Source: Paraphaeosphaeria minitans
Lineage: Eukaryota > Ascomycota > Dothideomycetes > Pleosporales > Didymosphaeriaceae
Assembly (NCBI GenBank): GCA_015832175.1
Contig: WJXW01000005.1
Span: 2,108,001 to 2,172,000 of the forward strand
Direction: 5' to 3'
Length of the DNA: 64,000 nt
Shown here in pieces: positions 20,264 through 32,494 of this stretch. Made by a program: the position numbers and the translations under genes. The notes under the pieces were generated by a model. That model did no database searches. It had not been told where the DNA came from and worked only from the letters and a program-made list of their open reading frames with translations. Positions within the stretch are counted from its first letter, which is position 1, and every line of letters begins with the position of its first letter.

Positions 20264-22432
20264 CGCGGTGAAGAAGCTCGGGATCGGACAGGTGCCCCAG
20301 TTGGCTCGTGCAGCATCACGGGCGGTTGGCTCTGTACCTGCATTTGGGCGTTGGTGGTGGTGTTTTCTTTGCTGATATCCCGCAATCGGCCTTGGGACCG
20401 TTGCTGTAGCGCATCTATCTACTAGACTAATGCACATTGTTCTTGTTGGCAAAGGCAGTGTTTTGGGGGTGCGAGACGGTGATGATGTCGAATGCTGGGA
20501 TCCCGAGGCAGAGGTGCCGACGGTTGCAGCGCACGGTTCGTCGTTCCGTCTGGCATGATTGGCGGGTGCTCGAGGCGACGGAGAGTGGAGCTGCATCAGG
20601 TTCATGGCGATTGCTCTGCCCTGTCTCGATTCCGATGGAAGCAGCAAGTTTCGACGTCTGCATCTGCCATGTCTCGATTCCGATGGGAGCAGCAAGTTTC
20701 GGCGTCTGGGGTGACCTCAGCAATTTACCGGGTCGCGTGTTGCAGCTCAGCAAGTTCGCGCGCCTGTGTTGCAGGCTGTTGCACCTCAGCAAGTTCCCGC
20801 GTCTGTGTTCTGGGCAGTGACCTCGGCAAGTTGTCTGTGGCAGGCCGGGGCAGTGACCTCAGCAGTGACCTCAGTAAATTCCCGCGTCTGTGTACTGTAA
20901 TAAGTTGCAGTGACCTCGGTAGATTCCCGCGTCTGTGTTCTGTAAGTTGCAGTGACCTCAGCAAATTTCCGTGTCTGCAGGAACAAGACTCAAAGGTGAA
21001 ACCGAGCCGCTTTCCGCGTGCGCTACTCAGCTACCTACTGCCAGCCGTCTTTTAATGGAGGTAGGCAGACCTCGGGCTAAGATTGCAGCGACGCACTACT
21101 GCGCTACGCCAGGAACGAGGAGCAGGACGAGCAGTACACTACGGTAGATGCACCGGGCGATGCGTAAACGGCACAGGACGCAGTAAGCTAGATGCGCACG
21201 GGAAGACAGGACGCGGGAAGACAGGACGCAGGAAGACAGGAAGACAGGAAGACAGGAAGCAGTAAACCAGCGCAAGGCTCGATCCGCCACTGACCACCAA
21301 AGTCGGTCCAAGGCGAGGTCCACGGGATGATCGTCATGTGCAACGACGCTAGCAGGGGTAGATGGGACGCGCCTACCCCAGCAACGTCCCGCGCCTTTGA
21401 TGTCATGGCTCTGCCGTCCTTTGGTCCTGCTTTTCCACCATCTCCATCTTCCATCCCTAGTCTCACATCACTCTCCCACCGTTGGTCCAGCAGCGCGGCA
21501 GTCCGGCCTTGTGATATCACGCTATCACGTTGCAGCCAGCCGCTCCAAGGATGCAGGCCCAGGGAGGCGGCTCGCGATGAGCAGCGACATCAGCCACTGC
21601 GCCGTCGATCGGGCCTGGGCGCGCGCGGGCGGGGATGGGGAATCTGCATCTACGAGTCTACGAGTCTACGAGTCTACGCACCTCTGCATGGAGTCTGTCT
21701 ACGAGTCTACCTGTCTGTTTAGAGTCTGTTCAGAGTCTGTCTACGAGTCTACCTGTCTGTTTAGAGTCTGTTCAGAGTCTGTCTACGAGTCTACCTGTCT
21801 GTTTAGAGTCTGTTCAGAGTCTGTCTACGAGTCTACCTGTCTGTTTAGAGCCTGTTCAGAGTCTGTCTACGAGTCTACCTGTCTGTTTAGAGTCTGTTCA
21901 GAGTCTGTCTACGAGTCTACCTGTCTGTTTAGAGCCTGTTCAGAGTCTGTCTACGAGTCTACCCACATGTCTACCCACAAACTCTCACAGGTCTACCTAT
22001 CTACCTACAACTCAATCGCAGAACGGCTGCCTTGGCACGTCCGCCGCATGCAATCGTCGATTCCGTCCCGCATCCCAGACCAGCCACAGCACCAGAGAAA
22101 CGCCTACCCGCTCGTGTCCCACCCACTGGCGCCTCCCCATCGCCGCCGCCCCGCTCAGATCGCTCCATGACGCAACGCCTCTGCTCTCACACCAAGCTCC
22201 GTCGCACACGCTGCTCTCAATGGCCCGCAAAACAGGTTCTCGAGCTCCATTCTTGGCCTCATGCGGCGCGAGCTTGCCCTTGCCACTCTTCCTCCCCGCC
22301 ACCTCCCACCACCACCTTTGCAGATACGTCATGCTGCATAATTACACCTCCCACCACCACTGCTGCCATATAACCCACCCAACCCATGCCTTGCCTCTGC
22401 TTTCCTTTCAGACGTGACCCGTCATTTGATAT
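20264..22432. other. Gene-free stretch with several minisatellites
   Basis: No homologous coding signal. It holds degenerate repeats around TGACCTCAGCAAGTT..CGCGTCTGTG (about 20740-20980), a pair of CTCGATTCCGATGG repeats (about 20625 and 20675), GGAAGACAGGA repeats (about 21200-21260) and the 42-bp array at 21697-21960. The end of the region (about 22290-22430) is CT/CA-rich, as expected of a promoter and leader for the following plus-strand gene. Confidence 0.6.
21697..21960. repeat. 42-bp minisatellite, six full copies plus a partial
   Basis: Units begin GTCTACGAGTCTACCTGTCT and recur at 21697, 21739, 21781, 21823, 21865, 21907 and 21949 (last one partial), with a single T/C difference (AGAGTCTG versus AGAGCCTG) in two copies. 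Because 42 is a multiple of three, two plus-strand frames stay open through the array; both are judged artefacts. Confidence 0.95.
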
Positions 22433-25400
22433 ATGCCCCATTCTTCATCCAGTTCCTACACATACTACTCCTTTCCCCCCACCCCCAACCGGAACTCCCC
22501 CCGTTCCCAACGTTCACGATCCATTTCCAGTAACGCATCTGCTGCTTCGCAACGAACCATACGCACTACACGAGAACCCCTTGACGAAACAGAAGACGAC
22601 ACCATGCCTTCTCCCGCCGCCGGAAAGAGTGAAACCCCCCGCACTCCTACCAAGCTCGGAAGGAAGCCCCAGTCGGGCGCCCCCAAGCTAGGCAAGAAGA
22701 CAGACGAGCAGGAGCTTCGCCCCTCACAATCAGAATCTACCCTGCGCGAGACCGCAGAGGATGCTCCCGAAAACGTCGCAGACACAAAAGACCAGGCAGA
22801 GGGCCAGGCAGAGGAAGCTGCCGACGATGCACAAGGCAAGGTTTCCCAGGCTGGCGATGATCTGGAGCAGGCCGAGCCGAAGCCAATCGACGATGCCGAA
22901 GAGGCAGCCGACGACGCCAAGGGCAAGGCCGATGATGTAAAGGAGAAGGCCCAGGACAAGACCCAAGACACCGTGGACGATGTCGAAGAGGAAGCCGACG
23001 AAACCGGTGACGACGACGACGACGCAACCCAAAAGGCCGGTGAAGAGGAGGCCAATACCCACGACGACGACGACGACGACGACGTCGTCGCAGATACCGC
23101 AAGCAAGGCCGCGGACAGCGGCAAGTCTGCGGGCGAAGGTGCACTGAGCGGCGCTCGTGGGCTCGCCGGACGAGCCCAGGGTCTGGCTGGCAAGGCCACC
23201 GAAGATCCCCAGGGCGCTGCAAAGGATGCAGGCGAAGAGGCCCAGGAGACCGCCGGCGATGCTGCCGAGGGCGCGCAGGATACCGCTGGTGATGCTGCCG
23301 AGGGCGTAGAGGACACCGCCGACCAAGCAAAGCCATCTGCCGAAGATAATGTCGACGATGCAAAGGACACTGCTAGAGGCACTGCCGACGATGCCAAGGA
23401 CACCGCCGAGGACACTGCTGACCAGGCAACCCCCGACCTGAGTGTCCTCAAGGGCCTGGAAGTCGACGAGGAAGGCCTCATCCACGACAAGGACGGCAAG
23501 CCTATTGGCCGCCTTGCTGAGGGTGATGCCGAAGACCTTGCTGGCTACGCCATTGGCGACGATGGCGAGATCCTCGACGATGACGGCGACCTTGTCGGTC
23601 GCTGCGAGCTTCTACCCGAGGCTGCGCAAGACCAGCTCAAGCAGGGCCAGGACGAGGTTGACAGCAAGAAGATGCCCCCTCTCAGCGTCCTCAAGGGTCT
23701 CACCGCCGACAAGTCTGGCCAGATCCTCAACGACGACGGCGACTTTGTTGGCCACGTTGTTGAGGGAGACCCGTCCGAGATCCAAGGTCGCGAGTTCGAT
23801 GAGAACGGCGAGATCAAGGATGAAGATGGCAACGTCATTGCCCGCGCCGAGCTTCACCCCGATGCCTCCGACCTCGTCGATCAAGATGAGGAAGGTGAAG
23901 ATGAGGACGAGGAGGAAGGGGAAGGCGCCGCTGAGGGCGTTGAAGACGTTTCCGATAAAGTCACTGGCGCCGCCGACGAAGCCAAGGACACCACCGAGGA
24001 GGCCGCTGCCGATGTTGAGGATGAGCTTCCTGGCGTCGATGCCATCGAAGGCATGGAAGTCAACTCCCAGGGCGATGTCGTTGATGACCAGGGCGAAGTC
24101 GTCGGCCATCTCGTAGAGGGCTCCGTCACCGACGCCAAGGGCCTCACTGTCAATGACAAGGGCGAGGTTGTCGATGCCGATGGCAACGTGCTCGGCAAGG
24201 TTGAACTCGCTGAAGGCGCTGCCGACAAGCTCAAGGAGTCCGCTGCCGGCGCCCTTGACGTCCGCATCTTGGAGGGCCTCAAGGTCAACAAGAAGGGCAA
24301 GGTTCTCGATGCCGAGGGTGAGGAGATTGGCGAGCTGAAGGACGGCGAAATCTCCGACGCTGCTGGCAAGACCATCAACGACAAGGGTGAGGTCCTGGAC
24401 AAGGACGGCAACGTTGTCGGAAAGGTCGATGTTGTTCCTGGCGAGGCTGCCTTCGATGCTATGAAGGTCCTCAAGGAACGCCTTGGCGAGGACCTCGGTG
24501 AGGGCGACGAAGCCGATGAGGCTGACGAGGAGGCTGACGAAGAGCCTGAGCTCGTTGAAGTCGTCCCCGAGATCCACGAGCTTGAAGGCTTGAAGGTCAA
24601 CAAGAAGGGCCAAGTTCTGGACGAGGAGGGCGATCCCATTGGGGAGCTCGAGGAGGGTGACGCCAAAGAGTGCGCCGGCAAGAAGATCAACAACAAGGGC
24701 GAGGTTCTTGACAAGGACGGCAACGTTATTGGAAAGGTCCGTGCTCTTCCTCAACAGCGCGAAGCCCCCAAGACCGAGGAGGTTGAGATCACCCCCGAAC
24801 TTGATTCCCTTGAGGGCCTGAAGGTCAACAAGAAGGGTCAAGTCCTCGATGAGGAAGGTGAAGTCATTGGCGAGCTCGTCGAGGGCGAGGCCAAGGACTG
24901 CGCCGGAAAGAAGATCAACGCCCAGGGAGAGGTACTTGACAAGGATGGCAACGTCATCGGCAAAGTCAAGACGCTTCCTAAGATGGTCGAGCAGCAGATC
25001 GGCGAGGCTGAGGACGCTGCTGAAGATGCTCAGGACGCTGCTGAAGATGCCGAGGATGCCGCCGAGGATGCCGAGGAAGACGACGGCAGGCCTCCCTTGT
25101 CTATTCTTGACGGACTTACTGTCAACAAGTCTGGCAAGATCATTGACTCCAACGGCAACATCGTTGGTGAGCTTACTGAGGGCGACGCCAAGAAGCTTTC
25201 CAAGGCTGGCATCACTTGTGATGCTGAGGGCCAGTTCTGGGACAACAAGGGCAATGTCGTTGGCCGTGCCCAGACTATTCCCCAGGAGGAGGCTGAGGAG
25301 GAATCGCCCTTCGCCGGCCTCGAGGGTCTTGTTGTCGTCAAGGGTGGATTCGTTGAGGACGAGAACGGCAACCGCGTCGGACAGGTCGTCGAAGGCGACC

Positions 25401-27729
25401 CCAAGAAGCTTGTTGGTCGCGCCGTCGATGAGGACGGTGATATCCTCGACAAGAACGGCTCAGTTGTTGGGCATGCTGAGCGTTACGAGGAGCCGGAGGA
25501 GGAGGTCGAGGAGGTCGAAGAGACGGACCTTTCTTCCCTTGAGGGCTTAACTGTCAACAAGCAGGGCAACGTCATCGGCAGCGAAGGTGTGCCGGTCGCC
25601 CGTCTTGTTGAAGGCAACGCCAAGGAGCTCGCCGGCCGCAAGCTCGACGACCAAGGCCAGATCTGGAACGATTCTGGCAAGGTCATCGGCCGTGTTGAAC
25701 TCATCCCTCCGCAGGAGCGAGAGGCTAAACCCGAAGGCCCCTTCGCTGGTCTTCAGGGTCTTCGTGTCGTCCAGGATGGCAAGGTCGCTGATGAGGACGA
25801 GAACATTGTCGGTCAGGTTGTCGAGGGCAACCCCAAGCGCCTCGTCGGCAACGCAGTCGATGAGGATGGTGATATCCTTGACAAGTACGGCAACGTGAAG
25901 GGTCACGCCGAGCCCCTCGAGGAGGAAGAGGAGGTCCCCGATGACCTCTCCGTCCTCGACGGTCTTACCCTCAACAAGCAGGGCTTCCTCGTCGACCAGA
26001 ACGGAACACCGATCGGTCGCCTCGTCGAGGGCAACCTCGACGACCTCGTCGGTCGCAAGTCTGATGGTGAGGGCCAGATTCACAACGACACCGGCAAGGT
26101 TGTTGGCCGCTGCGAGTTGATCCCCGAGAATGAGCGCGTCCAGCGCAAGGAGGGTCCATTTGCCGGCCTTGAAGGTCTTCGCGTCGTCAAGGATGGCTTC
26201 GTCGAAGACGGCGATGGCAACCGTGTCGGCCAGATCACCGAGGGTGACCCCAAGAAGCTCGTCGGCAACCACGTCGACGAAGACGGCGACATCATCGACA
26301 AGTATGGCAACGTCAAGGGCCACGCCGAGCCTTGGGAGGAAGAGGAGGAGCCCGAAGCTGACCTGAGCGCTCTTGCTGGCTGCACTGTCAACAAGGCTGG
26401 TAATGTCGTTGACTCTTCCGGTCAAATCCTTGGTCGTGTTGCCGAGGGTGACCCGTCCACCATGATCGGCAAGAAGGTCGACGGCCAGGGCCAGATCTGG
26501 GACAACGCTGGAAATGTCATTGGACGTGCCGAGCTTGTACAAGGTGCCAAATCCGGACCCGAGGGACCGTTCGCTGGCTTCGACGAGAACACTGTCGCCA
26601 AGGACGGAACCGTTCAGACTGCCAGCGGCGACATCATTGGCCGTGTCATTGAGGGCGATGTCAAGAAGCTTGTCGGCCACAAGGTCGATGAGGATGGCGA
26701 CATCAACGACAAGAATGGTAACGTCATCGGTAAGGCTGAGCGCTGGGAGCCTGAGGAGAAGGAGCGCCGCATCAACCCCATGTCCGGCATGCACGTCAAC
26801 AAGGAGGGTGAGGTACGCGACGAGAACGGCGATCTCATTGGTCGTCTCACCGCTGGTGACCTCGGCCACTGCGCCGGTCTTGAGATCGATGACAACGGCT
26901 ACGTCGTTGATAACGATGGCAACAAGGTCGGCGAGGTCACTCTTCTTGAAAACATTCAGGAGGAAGACCACGAGGAGACCGACGAGGAGAAGCAGCGCCG
27001 CGAGGATGCTGAGCTTGCTGACAAGATGGCCAACATCTGCCAGCAGACGCTTGAGCGTGTCCAGCCTGTCATGAAGCAGATCACCGAGGTAAGCATACTC
27101 AATCGCCCTTCTACACTTTTTGCACACTAACATTTGTCTAGCACATTGAGAAGGCCGATCGCACGCCGCGTGACGAGCTCGATGAGGAGGAGCTTGTGAA
27201 CAACGTCAAGCCTCTCATCATGGAGGGATCTCGCATGCTCGAAGAGTGCAATGGCTCCCTCCGCGCTCTCGACCCCGATGGTCGCATCGCTGCCCAGGCC
27301 AAGGGTCGCTCCGAGACTAAGGAAGCCACACCCGAGGAGTACCGTCTCGCCGACCTTCTCAAGGAGCTCACGACTTCCGTCGTCACCACCATCGACAACG
27401 CGAAGAAGAAGCTCAACGACATGCCCCACGCCAAGAAGAAGCTCAACCCTCTCTGGGCTCTGCTCACCGAGCCTCTGTTCCAGATCATCGCTGCTGTTGG
27501 CCTCTTGCTCACCGGTGTCCTCAACCTGGTCGGCAGACTGCTCAACGGTCTCGGTCTCGGTGGCCTCGTCAACGGTCTGCTCGGCGGCTTGGGCATCAAC
27601 AAACTGCTCGGCGGTCTGGGTCTTGGCTCTGTCTCCGAGATGCTCGGCGGCGGCAAGAAGGACAAGAAGAAGGGTGGAGGTGCCAGCAACCTGCCCATCG
27701 TCGGCGGTCTGTTGGGCAGCAAGAAATAA
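22433..27729 (+). CDS. Large LEA-like / DUF3659 repeat protein with glycine-leucine-rich C-terminus
   Basis: Exons 22433-27088 and 27142-27729 (53-nt intron with CTAAC branch) give 1747 aa. Residues 1-95 are Ser/Thr/Pro-rich. About 95-330 form a Lys/Asp/Ala-rich LEA-like stretch (DNVDDAKDTARGTADDAKD type). About 335-1510 contain fifteen DUF3659 repeats of roughly 60-65 residues plus acidic linkers, each of the form GLxVNKxGxVxDxxGxxIG, then EGDxxxLxG and DxxGxIxDxxGNVIGxAE. From repeat 7 on, two sequence types alternate. The C-terminal 200 residues (PLIMEGSRMLEECNGSLRAL onwards) form a separate conserved domain ending in a Gly/Leu-rich hydrophobic tail (LGGLVNGLLGGLG) that could associate with membrane. 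The function is unknown; LEA-like parts suggest desiccation or stress protection. An in-frame ATG at about 22604 is an alternative start. Confidence 0.9.
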
Positions 27730-28378
27730 TCGCCTCGTTCACACACGGTGGACGTTGGTGACGACGGGGGATGATGTTTCCGCTTTGCTTTAAGAATGCC
27801 ACTTACTACCTAATACGAGGGACGCACGCGTCGCTTGCACATGATACCACGACCAGCACGCCGCCTCCTTTCGACGCGATCCCAAGGATCGGGGGGTTCG
27901 AGGGTGAGCTGAGAGGGAGGAGGTGGTATGGATGTATAGGGCCGGGACGATAGGGCCGGGACGAGAGTTCCTCCCACCACGGCAATCAAAAATCTCCGGC
28001 GATGGGCTTTTGTTTTCGATACTTTTTTTTTTCCCTTTCCCTATTTTCCGCGGCGCTCGATATTCTTTCAAACATCTGGCCAGATGGAAAGACAGGCTCT
28101 ACCGGCTCCCCGATCATACTTGTTTCCTATGTCGCACACCAGAGGTCTTTTTTGTTTGGCTTAGCAGAGGCGTTTTTTTGTTAGTTGTTGGGGTCTTTGT
28201 TGTTGTATGATTAGGTGCCGAGTTTTAATCAAGTACTCCTACCTCTTTTACTTTTGGTGTTATTGAGTGACTTTGTTCGTGATTGGTGTCATGGTGGTGG
28301 TGGTGTGGGCTTGTCTACATGGATGGTCTACTACACGGGAGCACAGGATCTAGATCAAGGACAGATGAGGAGACGTTA

Positions 28379-28407
28379 GGTACGGTACGGTACGGTACGG
28401 TACGGTG
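28379..28407. repeat. TACGG pentanucleotide microsatellite
   Basis: Five to six perfect TACGG units in a gene-free region. Confidence 0.9.
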
Positions 28408-29445
28408 CTTGTCCGTATGGTTAGCTGCGTAGAAGCCCAGATCAGGGTAGTCTAATAGGTAGGTATCCCATGTTTTTGGATTGTTATCACGCGATTTGTC
28501 AATCACTCGACGACGTCAACGTCGGCGTCGCACGCACACTGCCCCGTTTGTACCTAGACTAGACTAGACTAGGTACCCATGTGAGTTGGACTGACAGGGG
28601 CTGGCCGACACAGATCCATCTACCGTAGTCACCTATCGATAACGTGTCTGGCTACTGCCTCTCCCGGCCCCGGGCGGTTCCCTCTAGTTCGTCGCGATGC
28701 CCATCTGCACTTCATTTCAAATGTCACTCTGCAAGCTCGTACAACGAGGAACCACTTTGGGCACCGATGCACCTTGGCAATTCGCCATGCAGGCTTAACT
28801 TCCCTAGGCGACTGCGATGTGGGTGCATTGCCACTTTGGGGGTCGGCAAGGCAGAGCAGGCAACGTAAGGGTTGTGCCTGTGTCCGCCCTAAACAGGAAG
28901 GCGATATGTGGCTGGGATCCTAGCATCATGGCGCCTGTGTCTGGTATCATAGCATCGTGGCGCCCCGAGTTAAGCTCCGGCATCGCGAGTGCGCATGCTC
29001 CCAGCGCTGGACAGACCACGTTTGAGCCGGTCGGAAGGCGACATGGATATCAGCATGCGTGAAACATCCAAGCCCGGACTTGCGCGGTGATGCAAAAGTG
29101 CTGTAGAGTCGAAGCATGCGAATGCTGTGGACTACTCGCATGTGCTGGCTAGGTAAACACCATGGCACTGGTCGCAAGCGATGGTCCGGGAACTTGGGAA
29201 GTGAGGGGACGAGGCATGAGGTGGGATGGAACGTTGGATGATTGTGATGGCAATGGAAACTGATACGCTGCGATATAGGGCTGTCGATAAATTTAGCCGG
29301 GTGCGTTTGGGTGCCGAACGTTGGGGTAGGTTGCATGGAAGGGTCAGTCATGTGACGCGCTAAAGCGAGGCACCACAGAGGCATGCCCGGTTACGCTGCA
29401 GTCGGCGGTAAAACGGCCAAGACGTGCTCACCGGCGATACGGGCA

Positions 29446-29585
29446 GGTCAGCATGTTCGGCGATTCCGAAGAGAATCTCTTCCGTTCTGTATTCAGAGGT
29501 GGGCAAATTGGCCCGGTCAGCATGTTCGGCGATTCCGAAGAGAATCTCTTGCGCATTCTGTATCCATAGGTGGGCAAATCGGCCC
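29446..29585. repeat. 70-bp tandem duplication
   Basis: Two adjacent copies beginning GGTCAGCATGTTCGGCGATT at 29446 and 29515, differing by a few substitutions and a 2-nt indel. Confidence 0.9.
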
Positions 29586-30807
29586 GGTCACGTAACTCTG
29601 ATCGGGAAGCAGTTTCCATCGTCGGCAGAAACAAGCGGTAGAGACAGTGCGAGGTCTTTGCGGCATGTTGGAGAGGCAGTTTCCGTAGAGACCAAAGCTG
29701 CGAGGCATGTTGGGCGCCAGGCCCAACAGTTTCGGGACGTGTCGTTGCAGTGAGACGCGACGGGATCTGCAAGCGGAGTTGCTTTTCAGGCGTCCGGAGG
29801 AGCTCTCCACGCCAGTTGCTAAGCTGTGTGACGTTGGGCGAAACGGGCGGACCAGTGCGATGGGTGGGCAAGTGCATGGAGGCGGTGGAAAGCGAAATGA
29901 GGCAGAGGAACGAGTGGAAATGCAGGTGGCTGGGCAATGGACATGGTGTGTTTCGGACGCGCAGCAGCTGAGGTCATGTTGAAGAAGGTGCACTGATCAG
30001 TTCGCGCGGCTGGAGACCAAGTGCAACGGGGCATGTGTATTTGATTGAAGAGGAGAGGTGCAACGGGCATGGGCATTGGATCGAAGAGGAGCGATGCAAC
30101 GGGTATTTGATCAAAGATGAGTGGTGCATGGGCTCTGGTCGATCAAAGAGGAGAGGTGCATGATGAAAAGGTGAGAGACCAACAGCCAAGGCAACAGGCA
30201 AGAGGCAGCGGAGGACTAGCGCAGGCGCGAGAGCCAGAGAGGCAGGGCGTCGGGAGCGAGGGTTATTAGAAATACATGGGAGAAGAGGGCAGGCATGGCA
30301 ACGCATGGCTGTGCGAGTGTGATGGAGGCGGAAGGTTTGAATTGGACTGGAACATGTAGACTATCTACTTGACATGTTTGTTAGTCTAGTAGGTGTGGGA
30401 TCGGACGGGCAATTTCGTGACAATTTCGAGGTGGTGGCCAATGGCGACGTCGGACGGGCGGCGAGGGCAGCGGGCGGGAAAAGCGCAGCGTCACTGTTGG
30501 CTGCGGGCGGGAAATTATTCGCAGGTGTGACTGTGATTCGTTTTTTTCTCGCCGGCGGCTGGCGAGCGATGGGATTGATGCGAGTGATGGGACTGCCGGT
30601 GAGTAGTGCGAGTGATGGGGCTGATGCGACGTGATGCGCCTGAGGGCGGCTCGTGGGCATGTGCTGCAGCAGTGCAGCGTGTGCTCGCGCTCACTTGGCC
30701 GGCTGGGGGAGGCTGGAAGCGAGGGCGCACACACGCACGGCGCAGCGCAGCGGACGTCATGTGAATGCACTTTTGGCCAAGAAAGCAGCTTGCTCAACGG
30801 CCAAGAA

Positions 30808-30989
30808 GAAGCTGGCTAGACGACAGAGAAGAAGCCGGCTAGACGAAGAACAGGAGCTTCCTAGACAAAGAACAGGAGCTTCCTAGACAAAGAATAATGG
30901 CTTCCTAGACGAACAGGAGCTTCCTAGACGAAGAACAGGAGCTTCCTAGACGAAGAACAGGAGCTTCCTAGACGAGGAACAGGAGCTGG
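30808..30989. repeat. 22-bp minisatellite
   Basis: About eight units of CTAGACGAAGAACAGGAGCT-type sequence with occasional deletions (a 17-bp unit near 30909) and G/A or C/A variants. Non-coding. Confidence 0.85.
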
Positions 30990-31350
30990 TCGTCCTCTCC
31001 TGCCCTCCTGCCCATCCTGTCCTCATCCCGCTGCGGTGTGGGAGGTGGGAGGGCGGGCCCAGTCGTAGTCGCCGGCGTGACACCCCTGCAAGGCGGTGGA
31101 GAGCGAATAAGAAGAGCAGCTGCGCCCAATCGTTCTTGCCCTTCCCATCTCAACCCAATCATTCGCACCTTCCCACCAGCCGCCCTATCAAAGCTGCGAC
31201 TGCCACCTCGAGCGAGTTTGCACCTTCCCACCGGCCACCCTATCAAAGCTGCGACTGCGACTGCCACTGCGACTGCCACTGCGACTGCCACTGCCACCTC
31301 CAGCGAGTCCATCCAGTCGCCAGTCGCCCGTCGCCCATCGCCCGTCGCCG

Positions 31351-31520
31351 CACGCAAACATCACGAGCTTTGCACCTTTGCACCACACTCGAACAGCGGG
31401 TCCCGTTTCCACCGTAACTGTGGTCGCTGCCAGCCGCCGCACGCAAACATCACGAGCTTTGCACCACACTCGAACAGCGGGTCCCGTTTCCACTGTAGCT
31501 GTGGTCGCTGCCAGCCACCG
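31351..31520. repeat. Tandem duplication of about 80-90 bp
   Basis: Copies start CACGCAAACATCACGAGCTT at 31351 and 31440. The first carries an extra CTTTGCAC. Otherwise they differ by a few transitions. Confidence 0.85.
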
Positions 31521-31570
31521 CACCGCACCGCACTGCACCGCAACGCACTGCTGCCAGCCTCTGCCCTGTC

Positions 31571-31810
31571 CCGTCCTGCCCTGTCCTGTTCAGTCCAGTC
31601 CAGTCCGGTCCAGTCCAGTCCAGTCCTGCCCTGCCTGTCCCATCCTGTCCTGTCCTGTCCTGTCCTGTCCTATCCTATCCTATCCTGCCCTGCCTGTCCC
31701 GTCCTGTCCCGTCCTGTCTCGTCCTGCCCTGTCCTGCCCGCCGCTGCCCGCCCCGGTGCCACGACCTGCGACCTGCGACTTGCGACCTGCGACCTGCGAC
31801 CTGCGACCTC
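31571..31810. repeat. CCTGT pentamer tract followed by 7-bp GCGACCT tract
   Basis: Pyrimidine-rich pentamers (CCTGT, CCAGT, CCTAT variants) run to about 31740, followed by perfect to near-perfect 7-bp GCGACCT units at 31761-31810. Purely low-complexity sequence. Confidence 0.85.
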
Positions 31811-32341
31811 ACAGGCTGTCGCGTCCCCCTCCGCCCGCCCCTCCCCCCTCACCACCACCAAAACGTGACCGCCCGACGCTGCACACCAACTCCGGTAAGC
31901 CGCAACATCCTCCCCCCTCCCCCCACTATCCTGCACGTTGGGTGCACCGCCCACGCCCACGCCCACATCCACACCCACATCCACATCCACGCCCACGTCC
32001 ACGCCTACGTTTCAGGGCATCGTCGCCAGCGCGCCGCATCGCATCGCACTCGTCCCGAATGATGCCCGTCGCCTCTGCCCGCACGCCTGCCCGTCATGTC
32101 CTGTCATGCCCGCTGCTAACGTCGCGCGCAGAACCGCCGCACACGGCTCCTTGCAGCGTAGCTCGGCTTGCTTCGTGCTCACCCGCTTCCCGCTTCCCGC
32201 TTCCCGCCAGCCCACCCTCAGCTGCACCCGCGACTCTTTCTACCCCAACACGTCCTCAGCGCCAAAGGACCGTCTGTCTGTTGCCAAAGTCCAGCCGCCC
32301 GCGTCACCACCGCTTGCTTGCGCCCGATCAGCGACGTGCAT

Positions 32342-32415
32342 CACCCTCGCCCTCGCCCTCGCCCTCGCCCTCGCCCTCGCCCTCGCCCTCGCCCTCGCCC
32401 TCGCCCTCGCTCTCA
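32342..32415. repeat. (TCGCCC)n hexamer microsatellite upstream of hapB
   Basis: About twelve perfect TCGCCC units about 710 bp before the hapB start codon. The tract probably lies in the promoter or in a long leader. Being a hexamer, it keeps all three frames open and creates spurious Arg-Pro, Ser-Pro and Ala-Leu peptides. Confidence 0.95.
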
Positions 32416-32494
32416 CCTTGGCCCGCCCAGCACCCACTCGGTAAGTGGCCCCCTCGCCGCCTGCATGAACCTGCATTGCCAGCGCATCACCCCT

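Larger units (their letters stand above)
27730..32030. other. Long gene-free region rich in tandem repeats
   Basis: About 4.3 kb without a supported gene on either strand. Listed from left: a TACGG pentamer run (28379-28407), a 70-bp direct duplication (29446-29585), loosely repeated GAGGAGMGRTGCAACGGG units (about 30050-30165), a 22-bp array (about 30808-30989), a 12-bp GCGACTGCCACT run (about 31246-31306), an 80-90-bp duplication (31351-31520), CCTGT/CCTAT pentamers (about 31571-31740) and a 7-bp GCGACCT run (31761-31810). Long open frames here are produced by these repeats and by GC bias. Confidence 0.6.

Noticed and set aside
21397..22417. Two overlapping plus-strand frames of about 260 codons with perfect 14-residue repeats
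   Set aside because: Produced by the 42-bp minisatellite (a multiple of three); two frames are open at once and the flanks have no protein character.
22465..27133. Long minus-strand frames (up to 528 codons) opposite the DUF3659 gene
   Set aside because: Mirror of the Asp/Glu/Gly-rich repeats on the coding strand; repetitive Leu/Val/Asp sequence only because the sense strand is repetitive.
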